This document shows, one piece after another, positions 53,874 through 63,780 of a stretch of DNA of 64,000 nucleotides; positions within the stretch are counted from its first letter, which is position 1, and each line of letters starts with the position of its first letter. The position numbers and the translations under genes are program-made. The stretch comes from Sphaerospermopsis sp. SIO1G1 (GTDB taxonomy: Bacteria > Cyanobacteriota > Cyanobacteriia > Cyanobacteriales > Nostocaceae), in the NCBI GenBank assembly GCA_010672785.1, contig JAAHFX010000004.1, forward strand, positions 376,429-440,428, given 5' to 3'. The notes under the pieces are model-generated. The model ran no database searches and was not told where the DNA came from. It worked only from the letters and a program-made list of their open reading frames with translations.

Positions 53874-55649
53874 ATGCCCGATATTTACAAGATTTTCCCT
53901 GCCATTGGTGTAGCACGCGTAGGTAATAGCTCTGAATACTACCTCGCTCCAGACAGTGCTGGTGGACTACCTGAAGGTGATTTTAATGGTCAGTTCCGCG
54001 ATGGTAGCGGGTTGATGAAGCGTCAAGGGGTAAAATTCAAAGTTTTTTGCTACCCAGAAGCAGGAGGAGATCCCTATGAGGTAATTCCTGGAGAAAATGG
54101 TGTAGCCAGCATTGAGTGGACAGTTCACCTAGCTAATAAAAAATCAGCTTGGTACGATTTTGCACCTATTAAGGGAGAAGGAACTTATCCTCCTCCTGAA
54201 TTGAATGATGATGGTGAAAGTAACCTACGTAATCCTAATGTTACTGGTTCTGAAAGGGCAAACTTAATTACTGATCCTGGTCCAAGAACCTTAACTGGCC
54301 CTAGTCAAACTGCGGAGTTTAGTCGCACTTCCACTCCTCCAGAGGGTTATGTGATGACTTTCCCTCCTACAACTCTATCTCCTAATCAGATTGATTCTTT
54401 GGGAGAAATTCATACAGATGCACAGGGACAATTAATCGTTGTCGGTGGATATGGACAGTCTGGAACTGATTTACCCTATCCCCCAGCAGAAGATATTGAT
54501 TATGTCAACAATGATAATTGGTGGGACGACACTTCTGATGGTCCTGTTGACGCAACAATTGTTTTTAGTGATGGTGTGACACCTTCAACAAATGCAGCAA
54601 CAGCTTGGGTTGCAGTAACTCCTCCCCGTTTTGCTCCTGAAATTGTGTCTCAAATCACTATGTATGATGTGATCTTTGATGTTGCAGTGCGAAACTTCCC
54701 TGACTATCGTCCAGATATCTACAGCAATGGAACATATCAAACGACATATCAGACTGATCCGATCACAGAAGTTCAAGATATCCTTAATCGTGCGTACCTA
54801 TATAGAGGAGTAAGTACTGATGTAGGAAATCATAAGTTTAATTACGGTAGCACCCTACCGGAGAATGTGTATAAATATATGCGAGCGCCTGATCAGGACA
54901 ATGAATCTGGTGAAACGATTGTAGCTCGTGGATTAATGCCAATGCTGGCAGGAGATGGTTCGGCTAGTAGTGTTGCTGAAGATCCAGAGAGAAGAAGCTT
55001 GTATGTCACCTTTACTGCAACTCAGATGCATTTTGCAACACAATACTATAATGGCGTGATTACAGACGTACCACTACCTGAAGATGAACCTGATCGCTTA
55101 ACCCGTGTTGCTTTACAAAACTGTTCCGGTGCAGCATTTGCTCCTGGAATTGAAATGACCTGGTTTGCACGACGACCTGAAATCTATGTTGAACCACTAC
55201 GGTTGAACAAGCGTAACTATACTGGTACTCTCAGTCCCGATGCAACTCCTTTAGCTGATGGACTTGAACCAGGAGATTTCACCAAGTATATGGCTATTCC
55301 CTGGCAAGCGGACTTTAACGAGTGTGCAGTTCAATGGACACTAGATAATCCATCTACAAGTAAAAACTGGGTTAACTGGTGGCCAGCGCAACGTCCTCTG
55401 AAAGTTAATCGTGATGGTCAAAGAAATGTAGCCTGGATTGGAATTGATACTGATCCTAACGACGATTATTACAATCACCTCCGGTTTGAGTTGGATACTG
55501 ATATGGTAGACCACTGGTCTGAATTAGGATTTGTTTTAAATCAAGGAACAGCAGACAGTCCTGATTTTATTGAAGTTGAACGCACCTATGTTGATGGGAC
55601 TGCTGAACAAAGTAAACCTAGACCTAAGCGTGGACGAAACAAAAGATAG
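53874..55649 (+). CDS. LodA/GoxA-like CTQ-dependent amino-acid oxidase
   Basis: A 591-residue protein of the LodA family: start IYKIFPAIGVARVGNSSEYY, GVASIEWTVHLANKKSAWYDF, LIVVGGYGQ, NWWDDTSDGPVDA, TPPRFAPEI, NCSGAAFAPGIEMTWFARR and NWWPAQRPL. LodA and GoxA oxidise lysine or glycine and make hydrogen peroxide with a cysteine-tryptophylquinone built from their own residues. C417 and C484 are spaced like LodA C448 and C516 as I recall them, and W548 (VDHWSELGFV) lies 64 residues after C484, like LodA W581; C484-W548 is therefore my candidate for the cofactor. No signal peptide is present. The LodB-like modifying flavoprotein follows. Confidence 0.82.
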   Translation: MPDIYKIFPAIGVARVGNSSEYYLAPDSAGGLPEGDFNGQFRDGSGLMKRQGVKFKVFCYPEAGGDPYEVIPGENGVASIEWTVHLANKKSAWYDFAPIKGEGTYPPPELNDDGESNLRNPNVTGSERANLITDPGPRTLTGPSQTAEFSRTSTPPEGYVMTFPPTTLSPNQIDSLGEIHTDAQGQLIVVGGYGQSGTDLPYPPAEDIDYVNNDNWWDDTSDGPVDATIVFSDGVTPSTNAATAWVAVTPPRFAPEIVSQITMYDVIFDVAVRNFPDYRPDIYSNGTYQTTYQTDPITEVQDILNRAYLYRGVSTDVGNHKFNYGSTLPENVYKYMRAPDQDNESGETIVARGLMPMLAGDGSASSVAEDPERRSLYVTFTATQMHFATQYYNGVITDVPLPEDEPDRLTRVALQNCSGAAFAPGIEMTWFARRPEIYVEPLRLNKRNYTGTLSPDATPLADGLEPGDFTKYMAIPWQADFNECAVQWTLDNPSTSKNWVNWWPAQRPLKVNRDGQRNVAWIGIDTDPNDDYYNHLRFELDTDMVDHWSELGFVLNQGTADSPDFIEVERTYVDGTAEQSKPRPKRGRNKR

Positions 55650-55713
55650 AAGGTCTAAATGCTGTCATCTCTGAGATGATGTAGATTAGGCAGTATTTAC
55701 ACCAATCAAATAA

Positions 55714-55820
55714 CCCCGTCTTTTGAGACATTTCCTAAATGTAGAGACGTTGTATACAACTTCTCTACAAGGGTTTCAAATCAAGCACACTTAATTTCCG
55801 AAGATGTCTAATAGACGGGG
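55714..55820. repeat. Inverted-repeat element (family C)
   Basis: CCCCGTCT at 55714 and AGACGGGG at 55813 form the outer arms, with TGAGACAT and ATGTCTAA as inner arms. The core CTCTACAAGGGTTT is shared with 18424-18516. It lies between the LodA- and LodB-like genes and might weaken read-through between them. Confidence 0.6.
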
Positions 55821-55967
55821 CTAAATTTTTTTCTCCGATCTTAAAATTTTAACTAAGTACATAAACAGAATTAATTACACAATTGACTTTTCTGTTCCCT
55901 GTCACCTGTCACCTGTTCCCTATCTCAACGAGTGAATTTAATTTTGTCCAACTACTTAACAAGTCCG

Positions 55968-57311
55968 ATGGAACTAGATATTGCGATTATTGGAGGCGGT
56001 TTAGCCGGATCTGCAACTGCACTAGCACTGCTCAACCAAGGCCAATGGCGGGTAGGCATTTTTGAGATGTCTAGTCAACCGGTGTTTCGGGTGGGAGAAA
56101 GTCTTCCCCCTAATAATCAATATTTGTTAGGACAACTAGGAGTGTTAGACTCATTTAAACAACAAGGTCATTTACCATCCTTGGGAAACTGTTCTGCTTG
56201 GGGAGAGGATACACTTGCATATAATGATTTTTGGACTTCTATAAACGGACAAGGATGGCATCTTGATCGTTCACGGTTTGATACTTGGCTATTAGAAACC
56301 GCAGCAGAACGTGGGACAACGGTAATGCAAGGGATGCAAGTGATAGGATGCGATCGCACTGATCAGAATTACTGGAATCTGAAGGTAAAAAATCAAGCAG
56401 GTAATTCCAGTGAAGTTAAGGCTTCGTTTGTGGTTGATGCTAGTGGTCCACGAAGTATTTTTGCTCGTTGGCAAGGATCTAACATTATTCGGATGGATAG
56501 TTTGTTAGGAATAGCATCTATTTTTCCTATTGAGGGGAATGAGACTTTAACAACAAATTATACTTTAATTGAAGCAGTGGAATTTGGTTGGTGGTATGCT
56601 GCTCGTTTACCAGAAAATCAAGTGATTATTACTTTAATGTGCGATCGTGATCTCGTTCAGAAATATAAACTATCCCGGCTGGAAAATTGGCAGAAAGCAC
56701 TTGAACAAACTCTTCATGTTCAACGTTTAATTAACGGGGTAAATAGCTCAACCAAACTACAGATTTTTTCAGCCTTTTCTCAATATTTGGATCAAAGCTA
56801 TGGAGACAATTGGTTAGCAGTGGGAGATGCAGCTTGTAAGCTTGATCCCCTTTCTTCTTCTGGTATTTATAAGGCATTATCTTCAGGAATAGACGCAGCT
56901 AATGCAATAGAAAAATTTAAAAATGGACAAAAGAATGCTCTGAGTTCCTATCATTTACAAAATCAACATCAGTTTGAATTATATTTAGAAGATCGTCGTC
57001 AATATTATAATCAAGAAACACGTTGGAAAAAGTCTCCTTTTTGGAAACGTCGTCAAGGAAATCTTACCCTTTCTCCAGTAAGTGTTCTCTCTTTTGAAGC
57101 AACTTCTCAAAATCAGATTCGTTTAAAAAAATTGGATCAACATTTTTCTCCCCATGACTTACATTTATTATGTAAATTATGTGATTCCCCTCAACCTGCT
57201 AGTGTGGTTGTACAAAAATTTCTCACCCAAACAAACAAAAAGATATCTGCATACCGACCCATTGAAGCTTTACAATATTTAATTGATCAGGAAGTAATTG
57301 AGGCTGCTTAG
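55968..57311 (+). CDS. LodB-like FAD-dependent oxidoreductase
   Basis: I start at the ATG at 55968 because the FAD loop follows at once (LDIAIIGGGLAGSATALALL); a GTG at 55932 is possible. About 447 residues. Further motifs: VGESLPPNNQYLL, GWHLDRSRFDTWLL, FVVDASGPRS and the second FAD motif WLAVGDAACKLDPLSSSGIY. These are features of the tryptophan-halogenase-like flavoproteins to which LodB/GoxB belong. LodB is needed for cofactor formation in LodA, so the gene pair makes sense together. The lysine typical of halogenases is not evident, which argues against halogenation. Confidence 0.82.
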   Translation: MELDIAIIGGGLAGSATALALLNQGQWRVGIFEMSSQPVFRVGESLPPNNQYLLGQLGVLDSFKQQGHLPSLGNCSAWGEDTLAYNDFWTSINGQGWHLDRSRFDTWLLETAAERGTTVMQGMQVIGCDRTDQNYWNLKVKNQAGNSSEVKASFVVDASGPRSIFARWQGSNIIRMDSLLGIASIFPIEGNETLTTNYTLIEAVEFGWWYAARLPENQVIITLMCDRDLVQKYKLSRLENWQKALEQTLHVQRLINGVNSSTKLQIFSAFSQYLDQSYGDNWLAVGDAACKLDPLSSSGIYKALSSGIDAANAIEKFKNGQKNALSSYHLQNQHQFELYLEDRRQYYNQETRWKKSPFWKRRQGNLTLSPVSVLSFEATSQNQIRLKKLDQHFSPHDLHLLCKLCDSPQPASVVVQKFLTQTNKKISAYRPIEALQYLIDQEVIEAA

Positions 57312-57348
57312 TTTTTGAATAGTTGTACCACAAGTAGTAAAATTAGAA

Positions 57349-57447
57349 TTTACGCAAAATCTATTTGAAATAGTGTCATTGCGACGAAAGAAAGCAATCT
57401 CAAACCTTTGATTTATCTTGGTTTTACATTTATTCAGCAACCCCAAA
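57349..57447. repeat. Remnants of MITE families A and B
   Basis: 57349-57417 repeats the core of the element at 49964 (TTACGCAAAATCTATTTG, GTCATTGCGACGAAAGAAAG). 57421-57447 is one end of family B (ACATTTATTCAGCAACCCC). Confidence 0.55.
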
Positions 57448-57588
57448 TTAGTCAATGATTTGATTGCTGTATTGTCCGCACGTCAAAAACAAGAACAAGA
57501 TATAGATGAAGATGATCAGGAGTTGATTATGAAATTATCAGAAATATATCAACAACAACTGGAAGAAATTAAAAAACAGGAACGATAA
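57445..57588 (+). pseudogene. C-terminal gene fragment, unknown family
   Basis: 48 codons without a start encode KLVNDLIAVLSARQKQEQDI and a charged helix ending in QQQLEEIKKQER before TAA. It starts exactly where a MITE end stops and finishes where a heptamer array begins, so it looks like the tail of a lost gene. No family is recognised. Confidence 0.35.
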
Positions 57589-57731
57589 ACAGTGAACAGT
57601 GAACAGTAAACAGTAAACAGTAAACAGTAAACAGTAAACAGGGAAAACTGATAACTGATAACTGATAACTGACAACTGATAACTGACAACTGATAACTGG
57701 TAACTGACAACTGATAACTGACAACTGGTAA
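57588..57731. repeat. Short tandem repeats (AACAGTA / TAACTGA)
   Basis: AACAGTGAACAGTAAACAGT units change to GATAACTGATAACTGACAAC units. This is the same heptamer class as above, in reverse orientation. It abuts the stop codon of ruvB. Confidence 0.85.
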
Positions 57732-58847
57732 TTACAACAAAGATAACTGCTCATTGGGTGGTTTAAAACCCATATGTTGATAAGCTGCTTTCGTCGCTAC
57801 TCTCCCGCGAGGTGTCCTACTTAAATAAGCAATTTGCATTAAATAGGGTTCATAAACTTCTTCAATGGTTTGGGTGTCTTCTCCTGTTGCAGCAGCTAAA
57901 GTTTCTAAACCCACTGGGCCACCATTAAAGTTTTCAATAATCACACTCAACATTTTCCGATCTGTCCAATCTAAACCGCAAGGATCAACTTGGAATAGGT
58001 GCAATGCTTCCGCTGCAATGAGTTTGTCAATTTCTGTAAATGATTTTACTTCCGCATAATCACGGACTCTTTTTAGTAGTCTATTCGCAATTCTAGGTGT
58101 TCCCCGTGAACGTTTAGCGATTTCTGTAGCACCTTCTGAGTTTACAGGAGTTTGTAATAATTCCGCAGTTCTCATAACTATTTGACTGAGTTCGTCAACT
58201 TCGTAAAATCGCAACTTTTGAATTAACCCAAAGCGATCGCGCAAAGGTGAAGTTAACGCCCCGACACGGGTTGTTGCCCCAACTAAAGTAAATTTAGACA
58301 AAGGTATGCTTCTAGTTTTGGCACTTGCTCCCTTCCCAACAGTAATATCTAAACGATAATCTTCCATCGCTGGATATAAAATTTCCTCAGTCATTCGAGA
58401 AAGGCGATGAATTTCATCAATAAACAGCACATCACCCGGTTTTAAATTTATCAATAATCCAACTATATCCCTGGGACGTTCCAATGCTGGGGCGCTGGTA
58501 ATTTTATAATTTACCCCCATCTCCGAGGCCAAAATCATAGCCATTGTAGTTTTTCCTAACCCAGGAGGGCCGTACAAAAGTAGGTGATCTATGACTTCAC
58601 CCCTGGATTTTGCGGCCTTAATAGCAATATCTAATACATCTTTTAAATCTTTCTGACCAATATAATCTGCAAACTTTTGGGGCCTAATACTGTCTTCCTG
58701 CTTACCTTCCTCATCTATGGCCGTTTCTGGTTGCAGTATATTTTTCTGAGTAGATTTTGGTTGAGAAGAATCTTTAGCCTTCCTCTGGGGCTGTTTTGGC
58801 TGTTCGTCTGGCTCTGGAGACTGTTTTTTTGAGGAAAATATCGGCAT
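57732..58847 (-). CDS. ruvB: Holliday junction branch-migration helicase RuvB
   Basis: A 371-residue AAA+ motor of the RuvABC complex. A charged N-terminal extension of about 50 residues ([20 protein letters not shown]) is usual in cyanobacteria. The core has [11 protein letters not shown], Walker [13 protein letters not shown], Walker [12 protein letters not shown], sensor [21 protein letters not shown] and arginine-finger [15 protein letters not shown]. The C-terminal winged helix ends [16 protein letters not shown]. It is divergent from hisF. Confidence 0.96.
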   Translation of the reverse strand: MPIFSSKKQSPEPDEQPKQPQRKAKDSSQPKSTQKNILQPETAIDEEGKQEDSIRPQKFADYIGQKDLKDVLDIAIKAAKSRGEVIDHLLLYGPPGLGKTTMAMILASEMGVNYKITSAPALERPRDIVGLLINLKPGDVLFIDEIHRLSRMTEEILYPAMEDYRLDITVGKGASAKTRSIPLSKFTLVGATTRVGALTSPLRDRFGLIQKLRFYEVDELSQIVMRTAELLQTPVNSEGATEIAKRSRGTPRIANRLLKRVRDYAEVKSFTEIDKLIAAEALHLFQVDPCGLDWTDRKMLSVIIENFNGGPVGLETLAAATGEDTQTIEEVYEPYLMQIAYLSRTPRGRVATKAAYQHMGFKPPNEQLSLL

Positions 58848-59022
58848 AATGTTCAGTTGTCAGTTATCTCAGTTAGCAGTTATCAATTGTCTGAGTGGAA
58901 GCAATGATGAATATTCTCCCTTGATAAGCAATTACCAATCATTAATTACCCAATTGCCTTTACAATTTAAGTTCCGAATTAGATTAAATACCGAACAATT
59001 ACCAATATATAGAGGAATCACT

Positions 59023-59796
59023 ATGTTATCTAAAAGAATTTTACCTTGCTTGGATGTGAAAGCGGGACGAGTTGTGAAAGGAGTTAACTTTGTTGATCTC
59101 AAAGATGCTGGTGATCCCGTAGAACTGGCCAAGGTTTATAACGAAGCGGGTGCAGATGAATTAGTATTTCTGGATATTACAGCTACTCATGAAGACCGGG
59201 ATACAATTATTGATGTTGTTTACCGAACTGCCGAACAAGTCTTTATTCCACTGACTGTGGGTGGTGGAATTCAAACCTTAGAAAATGTTAAAGGTTTGTT
59301 ACGAGCCGGGGCTGATAAGGTTAGTATTAATTCCGCGGCCGTCCGCAATCCTAATTTAATCAACGAAGCGAGCGATCGCTTTGGCAATCAATGTATTGTT
59401 GTTGCTATTGATGCTAGACGTAGACTAAATCCGGAAAACCTAGGATGGGATGTATACGTCCGCGGTGGCAGGGAAAATACTGGTATAGATGCTTTAAATT
59501 GGGCGCAGGAAGTAGAGAAAAGGGGGGCTGGTGAACTGTTAATTACGAGTATGGATGCTGATGGTACTCAAGCTGGATATGACTTGGAGCTAACAAGGGC
59601 GATCGCTGAAGCTGTAGAAATTCCTGTAATTGCTTCCGGTGGCGCTGGTAATTGTCAACATATCCACGCAGCATTAACAGATGGCAAAGCTGAAGCTGCG
59701 TTACTGGCATCTTTGCTACATTTTGGTCAATTAAGTGTTAAGGAAATTAAAGATTATCTACAAGCAAGATCTGTACCTGTGCGATTACCTTTCTAA
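59023..59796 (+). CDS. hisF: Imidazole glycerol phosphate synthase, cyclase subunit
   Basis: I start at the ATG at 59023 ([20 protein letters not shown]), which has AGAGGAA at the right distance; the frame is open further upstream but without homology. 257 residues, the normal HisF length. The first catalytic Asp is in LPCLDVKAG and the second in [15 protein letters not shown]; phosphate-binding loops are TVGGGIQT and IASGGAG. With HisH it closes the imidazole ring of histidine and releases AICAR. Confidence 0.96.
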   Translation: MLSKRILPCLDVKAGRVVKGVNFVDLKDAGDPVELAKVYNEAGADELVFLDITATHEDRDTIIDVVYRTAEQVFIPLTVGGGIQTLENVKGLLRAGADKVSINSAAVRNPNLINEASDRFGNQCIVVAIDARRRLNPENLGWDVYVRGGRENTGIDALNWAQEVEKRGAGELLITSMDADGTQAGYDLELTRAIAEAVEIPVIASGGAGNCQHIHAALTDGKAEAALLASLLHFGQLSVKEIKDYLQARSVPVRLPF

Positions 59797-59891
59797 TCCC
59801 AGTCAGGCCCAATAATTGCACCCTAGATTAAAGACAGTTTTTCAAAACAATGTTAATATTAGTTTACTAGTATTAAGAAATATTAAGAAAT

Positions 59892-60083
59892 ATGTTGATT
59901 CCTATTTTACTTTTTGATGTGGCGCTGGTTGCCTGGTCGCTGCACCTTATGGAGAAAGCTTACGAAAACAAAGAGTTTTCCATGATGTTAGCTGGAACAT
60001 TAGTTGCTTTAGCAGCAGCAGCAATGTTAGTAGTTTATTTTCTCATGGGACACTGTATGAGTTATCTACTTCAAGTTTCTTAA
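59892..60083 (+). CDS. Small two-helix membrane protein
   Basis: A 63-residue protein with two hydrophobic helices (IPILLFDVALVAWSLHLM and MLAGTLVALAAAAMLVVYFL) joined by a charged loop (EKAYENKE). It is short, but the amphipathic pattern and clean ATG start make it credible. It may be co-transcribed with hisF, 95 bases upstream. The function is unknown. Confidence 0.5.
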   Translation: MLIPILLFDVALVAWSLHLMEKAYENKEFSMMLAGTLVALAAAAMLVVYFLMGHCMSYLLQVS

Positions 60084-60132
60084 TATTAAAAAGTCAAAGG
60101 AATAGTGGAGGTATCAAGTCCAAATTCAAAAG

Positions 60133-60282
60133 TTCAGTTATCAGTTATCAGTTGTCAGTTGTCACTGTTGACCGATCACCGGTCACCTTTAGTAATTCGT
60201 AATGCTCCCTTCGGGAGAGCAACGCTTACGTAATTACTACCAAGTCACCAATCACCAGTCACCAATCACCAATCACCAAAAC
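60133..60282. repeat. Mixed short repeats and a palindrome
   Basis: CAGTTATCAGTTATCAGTTG and CACCAGTCACCAATCACC heptamer arrays surround a palindromic unit at 60191-60238 (AGTAATTCGTAA ... TTACGTAATTACT with the inner CTCCCTTCGGGAG stem). These are non-coding dispersed repeats. Confidence 0.7.
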
Positions 60283-60286
60283 CTTT

Positions 60287-61072
60287 TTATCTAACCACTC
60301 GTAATCTTTGGGTAATCATCGTCATTCCCCCATTTCTGAGAATCACTGCTGAGATCCATTTTGAGCCAGGCTTTGTAGGTGCTTGCCCGGTTTTAAACAG
60401 TCCTCCAGCATTTAATAATTTCAAATCTACAGATGTGGGTTTGAGATATCTATTAGGTGTAATAGTTTCCTCCATTGCACTACCCAAAAGAAAATCATTA
60501 CCAAGTGGTTCTTGGACAATAGCATCAAAATAGTATTTTTGACCAACTTTCACCTGCTGAGGTAACTTAATTTCTACTTGGGGTGGTTTGTTACCAGAAG
60601 TAAGTTGGGTACGTTCAGATAAAATTTCTTGAGAAATGATTTTTGTGCCAGAAATCCGCTGACGAGAAACAATAGTAGCATTCAAAGCTAAATTATTACT
60701 GTTTGCAGAAGGTAAACCTATAATTGTGGTCACAGTTTCTGCAATAATAGCATTACCTTGTGATTCCCAAGATTTTAATCTCGTATTATAACGTAATCTA
60801 GGATACCGCTGCCAAAAAGACCTTAAAGCTCGTTCCATAGTTTGACGATTTAATCCATCGCCATGAGTGAACTGAGGGCTATAATACTGCATTACAGTTT
60901 TCACATCGCCCCGACTAGAAGCTGTGTCAATTTGAGTCAGCAAATTCTTGAGATTTGCAGGGGCTGTTTCTGGACTAGCAGCCTGAGCCAATTGCTGGGG
61001 ACTGCTAAAATTAAGAGTCAGTAAAAACGAAATCAAAGAAATACTGGTAGTAAATGTTTTATGGCGATTCAT
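60287..61072 (-). CDS. Exported NTF2-like protein
   Basis: I start at the ATG at 61072 (MNRHKTFTTSISLISFLLTL), which gives a signal peptide ending AQAA; an upstream ATG at 61096 is possible. About 261 residues. Residues 40-150 resemble a SnoaL/NTF2 domain (LTQIDTASSRGDVKTVMQYY, RALRSFWQRYPRLRYNTRLK, IIAETVTTIIG). The rest is strand-rich (KPPQVEIKLPQQVKVGQKYY). Such domains bind small molecules or act as scaffolds; no catalytic residues can be assigned. Confidence 0.7.
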   Translation of the reverse strand: MNRHKTFTTSISLISFLLTLNFSSPQQLAQAASPETAPANLKNLLTQIDTASSRGDVKTVMQYYSPQFTHGDGLNRQTMERALRSFWQRYPRLRYNTRLKSWESQGNAIIAETVTTIIGLPSANSNNLALNATIVSRQRISGTKIISQEILSERTQLTSGNKPPQVEIKLPQQVKVGQKYYFDAIVQEPLGNDFLLGSAMEETITPNRYLKPTSVDLKLLNAGGLFKTGQAPTKPGSKWISAVILRNGGMTMITQRLRVVR

Positions 61073-61181
61073 TAATATTTCAATAATGTTAGTCATTGAT
61101 AATAGTTTACTGATTTAATTAAAAAAGTTCAGGATTTTGTTTTATCTTAAATAAGCTACGTGCTAAATGATATCGCTTTCG

Positions 61182-62264
61182 ATGGCAAACCCACCTTTAA
61201 AATTATTAATAGCGGCTAGTGGAACTGGTGGACATTTATTTCCAGCGATCGCACTAGCGGAAAAGCTACCAGAATATGAAATTGAATGGCTTGGTGTTCC
61301 CAACAGGCTGGAAACCCAACTTGTACCTAGTCAATACCCTCTCAATACCATTTCTGTAGAGGGGTTTCAGAAAGGTTTGAGCCTTTCCTCCCTTAGAACT
61401 ATGAGCAAGTTGATAAGTTCCATTTTCCAAGTTAGGAAAATTCTTCAACAGGGTAATTTCCAAGGTTTATTTACTACTGGTGGTTACATTGCTGGGCCTG
61501 GGGTAATTGCAGCGCGTTCTTTAGGTTTACCAGTTATTTTTCATGAGTCTAATGCCTTACCAGGCAAAGTCACTAGGTTTTTTAGTCCTTGGTGTAGTGT
61601 AGTGGCCATTGGTTTTGAGGCTACTGCCAAATATTTACCTAAAGGTAAAAGCGTCTGTGTGGGTACTCCTGTCCGACCACAATTTTTAGATCAACATTAC
61701 GATAGCTTAAATTTACATATTCCTGACACCGCCCCTCTGATTGTAGTTTTCGGGGGTAGTCAAGGTGCAGTAGCAGTGAATAAACTAGTCAGAGAATGTG
61801 CGCTAGCTTGGTTTGATGCCGGTGCGTATATTGTGCATTTAACAGGGGATAGAGATCCAGAAGCAGAGAGTCTGCAACATCCCCAATATATATCTATGCC
61901 TTTTTATGACAATATGGCAGCGTTGCTACGACGGGCTAACTTAGCTATTAGTCGTTCCGGTGCTGGGAGTTTAACAGAATTAGCAGTGTGTGGCACACCT
62001 GCCATTTTAATTCCCTATCCTTTTGCAGCAGAGGATCATCAATCTTTTAATTCAGCAGTATTTACAGAAGTGGGAGCAGCATTAAGTTTTCAACAGTCTC
62101 AGTTAACCCCAGAACTTTTGCAACAGCAAGTTTTAGATTTGTTGGCATCTCCAGAAACGTTGGCGAAAATGGGGGAAAAAGCGAAGACACTGTCCACTCC
62201 AGATAGCTCTCATAAATTAGCTGATTTAGTCCGAGAAGTTTTAGCTAATCATTCAAGTTCCTAG
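61182..62264 (+). CDS. murG: UDP-GlcNAc transferase MurG
   Basis: About 360 residues. MurG adds N-acetylglucosamine to lipid I to form lipid II at the inner membrane face. Motifs: LLIAASGTGGHLFPAIALAE (first Gly-rich loop), GLFTTGGYIAGPGVIAARSL, HESNALPGKVTRF, VVFGGSQGAVAVNKLV (second Gly-rich loop), SRSGAGSLTELAVCGTPAIL and AAEDHQSFNS. I prefer the ATG at 61182 (MANPPLK); another at 61167 is in frame. Confidence 0.95.
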   Translation: MANPPLKLLIAASGTGGHLFPAIALAEKLPEYEIEWLGVPNRLETQLVPSQYPLNTISVEGFQKGLSLSSLRTMSKLISSIFQVRKILQQGNFQGLFTTGGYIAGPGVIAARSLGLPVIFHESNALPGKVTRFFSPWCSVVAIGFEATAKYLPKGKSVCVGTPVRPQFLDQHYDSLNLHIPDTAPLIVVFGGSQGAVAVNKLVRECALAWFDAGAYIVHLTGDRDPEAESLQHPQYISMPFYDNMAALLRRANLAISRSGAGSLTELAVCGTPAILIPYPFAAEDHQSFNSAVFTEVGAALSFQQSQLTPELLQQQVLDLLASPETLAKMGEKAKTLSTPDSSHKLADLVREVLANHSSS

Positions 62265-62367
62265 TTAGGGTTTGCAGCAAACAGTTTTGTTGTGAGGTAA
62301 GAGAACTAGTGACTGATTATAGGTGATTGATGATAGTTAGTAATACGGCATCAAACCTGTTTACTTT

Positions 62368-62401
62368 AGGACTTACGTACAAGCTATGGAATAATCGAAC
62401 C
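62368..62401. repeat. Single end of a family A MITE
   Basis: AGGACTTACGTACAAGCTATG resembles the left end of the element at 34340. The other end is absent. Confidence 0.45.
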
Positions 62402-62650
62402 ACCCGTCGTTATTATTGTCGGTGTTTGTCGTAATTGATTTGTCGTTTTTTCTGATGGTAATTCAATAGCTGAAGTGGGTTTTATCAGAGTTGCCGGAGT
62501 TATTGAACCTCCATGACTGACTGTTGTCGTTATTTCTGTCGATGTTTGTCGTGATTCCTTTATTGTCGTTGTTGTCGTTGTCGCTGTTGCTGGTTCAATT
62601 CTAGTGGGAAATATTAGAAACAATAGTAATAGTATTTTTGTACTTCCCAT
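62384..62650 (-). CDS. Small Thr-rich exported protein, doubtful
   Basis: From the ATG at 62650 the frame encodes a signal-peptide-like start (MGSTKILLLLFLIFPT) and a Thr/Ser-rich tail (TATTTTTTIKESRQ) with a repeated GGSI motif. The 3' end falls inside a MITE end and the 5' end overlaps the broken KfrA-like gene in another frame. Low complexity makes chance likely; it could also be a truncated surface protein. Confidence 0.25.
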   Translation of the reverse strand: MGSTKILLLLFLIFPTRIEPATATTTTTTIKESRQTSTEITTTVSHGGSITPATLIKPTSAIELPSEKTTNQLRQTPTIITTGGSIIP

Positions 62651-63780
62651 CCACTCCCTTCCAGAGTTTAATTTTTTTGATGTGACCATTACGCGGACTC
62701 CTGATAACTGGTAAATTAGCTAATTTATCTTCAACATTCCCCAAAGATATATTCAATTGTGCAAGTTGATAATCTTTATTTCTAATTGATTCTTCGTACT
62801 GTAATTTAGATTTATCATAATTTTGAATTGAAATATTTTGAGCTTGCGATCGCTTACTTTTTTCCACAAAAGCTTGATATTCTTGAATTTGTCTTTTATT
62901 AATAGCAGTTTGCAATTTAGACTGTTGCAATTCCAAATCAGATTCAGCTAATTTAACATTAATTCTTAATCTTTCTAATTCTTGTCCCTGCTCGACTGCA
63001 TAAGCTTCTATTTTAGCCTGAGCTTGTAAAAATTCTGACTGTGCTTCATTCAATTCAAATTGTATTTTCTTTAGTTTTGATTGTTCATGCTTTAAAATTT
63101 CTGGCTGCATTTTCATATCTTCCATAGCCGCAATCATTTGTTCTTGTTCTTCAATTTTCTGTTTGGCAATATTTAATTTAGCTTCTGCTTTTTCTAATTC
63201 TGCTCGTCGTTCAGGATTATCAGTTTTTAGCAATTCTTCTCGATTTAAAAATAATAATTTAGCTTGATTGATTTTGTTCATAGCTTTGGTTATTAGTTTC
63301 TGAGGATCGAAAGCTGATTTGCTGACTTGACTGCGTGACTGCGAAAAATTTCCCCTCATTCCCTCCACCTGAGTTCTTAAATCTGATGGAAGTTGATCAG
63401 GATTTTGATAAAAATGAAGTGCTAATGCTTCTTGTGCAATTAGAGTACCAGCGGCTTTTTCTGCACCACTGCGAATAATCTGATTTAAGTCATTCTCGTT
63501 GATAAATTCGGTATTAATTTCTGTAGCATTTAATTCTTGAGTTGCAGCTTCAATATCAGTATTTTCAGAAATAGTTAAATTAGATTCTGTACCTTCATTT
63601 GTACCTTAATCTGTACTTAAATCACTATTTTGCTGTACCAATTTTTGATTATTTTGTTCCTTCCACTCGCTTACCAATGGTGATAATTGGGTGAAGCTAC
63701 CGCCTCCTAATTTTTCTCGTACAATATCACGGTTTATTTTTTCGTTATTTTCATATAGGTTTGCACAAATTTGAAAAACC
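62601..63780 (-). pseudogene. KfrA-like DNA-binding/coiled-coil gene, interrupted
   Basis: Read downwards from the insertion-sequence border, the frame gives FQICANLYENNEKINRDIVR and EKLGGGSFTQLSPLVSEWKE, the winged-helix start of KfrA-type plasmid replication proteins. An in-frame TAA follows at 63606-63608. After it the same frame continues: LPSDLRTQVEGMRGNFSQSR, a long coiled coil (about 63300-62780), and an end VIRSPRNGHIKKIKLWKGVD that resembles a secretion-adaptor barrel segment. The first codons are cut off by the insertion sequence. Two independent lesions mean it is no longer functional. Confidence 0.6.

Noticed and set aside
62384..62689. A confident Thr-rich surface protein
   Set aside because: It is low-complexity and overlaps another broken gene and a MITE end; it is listed only as doubtful.
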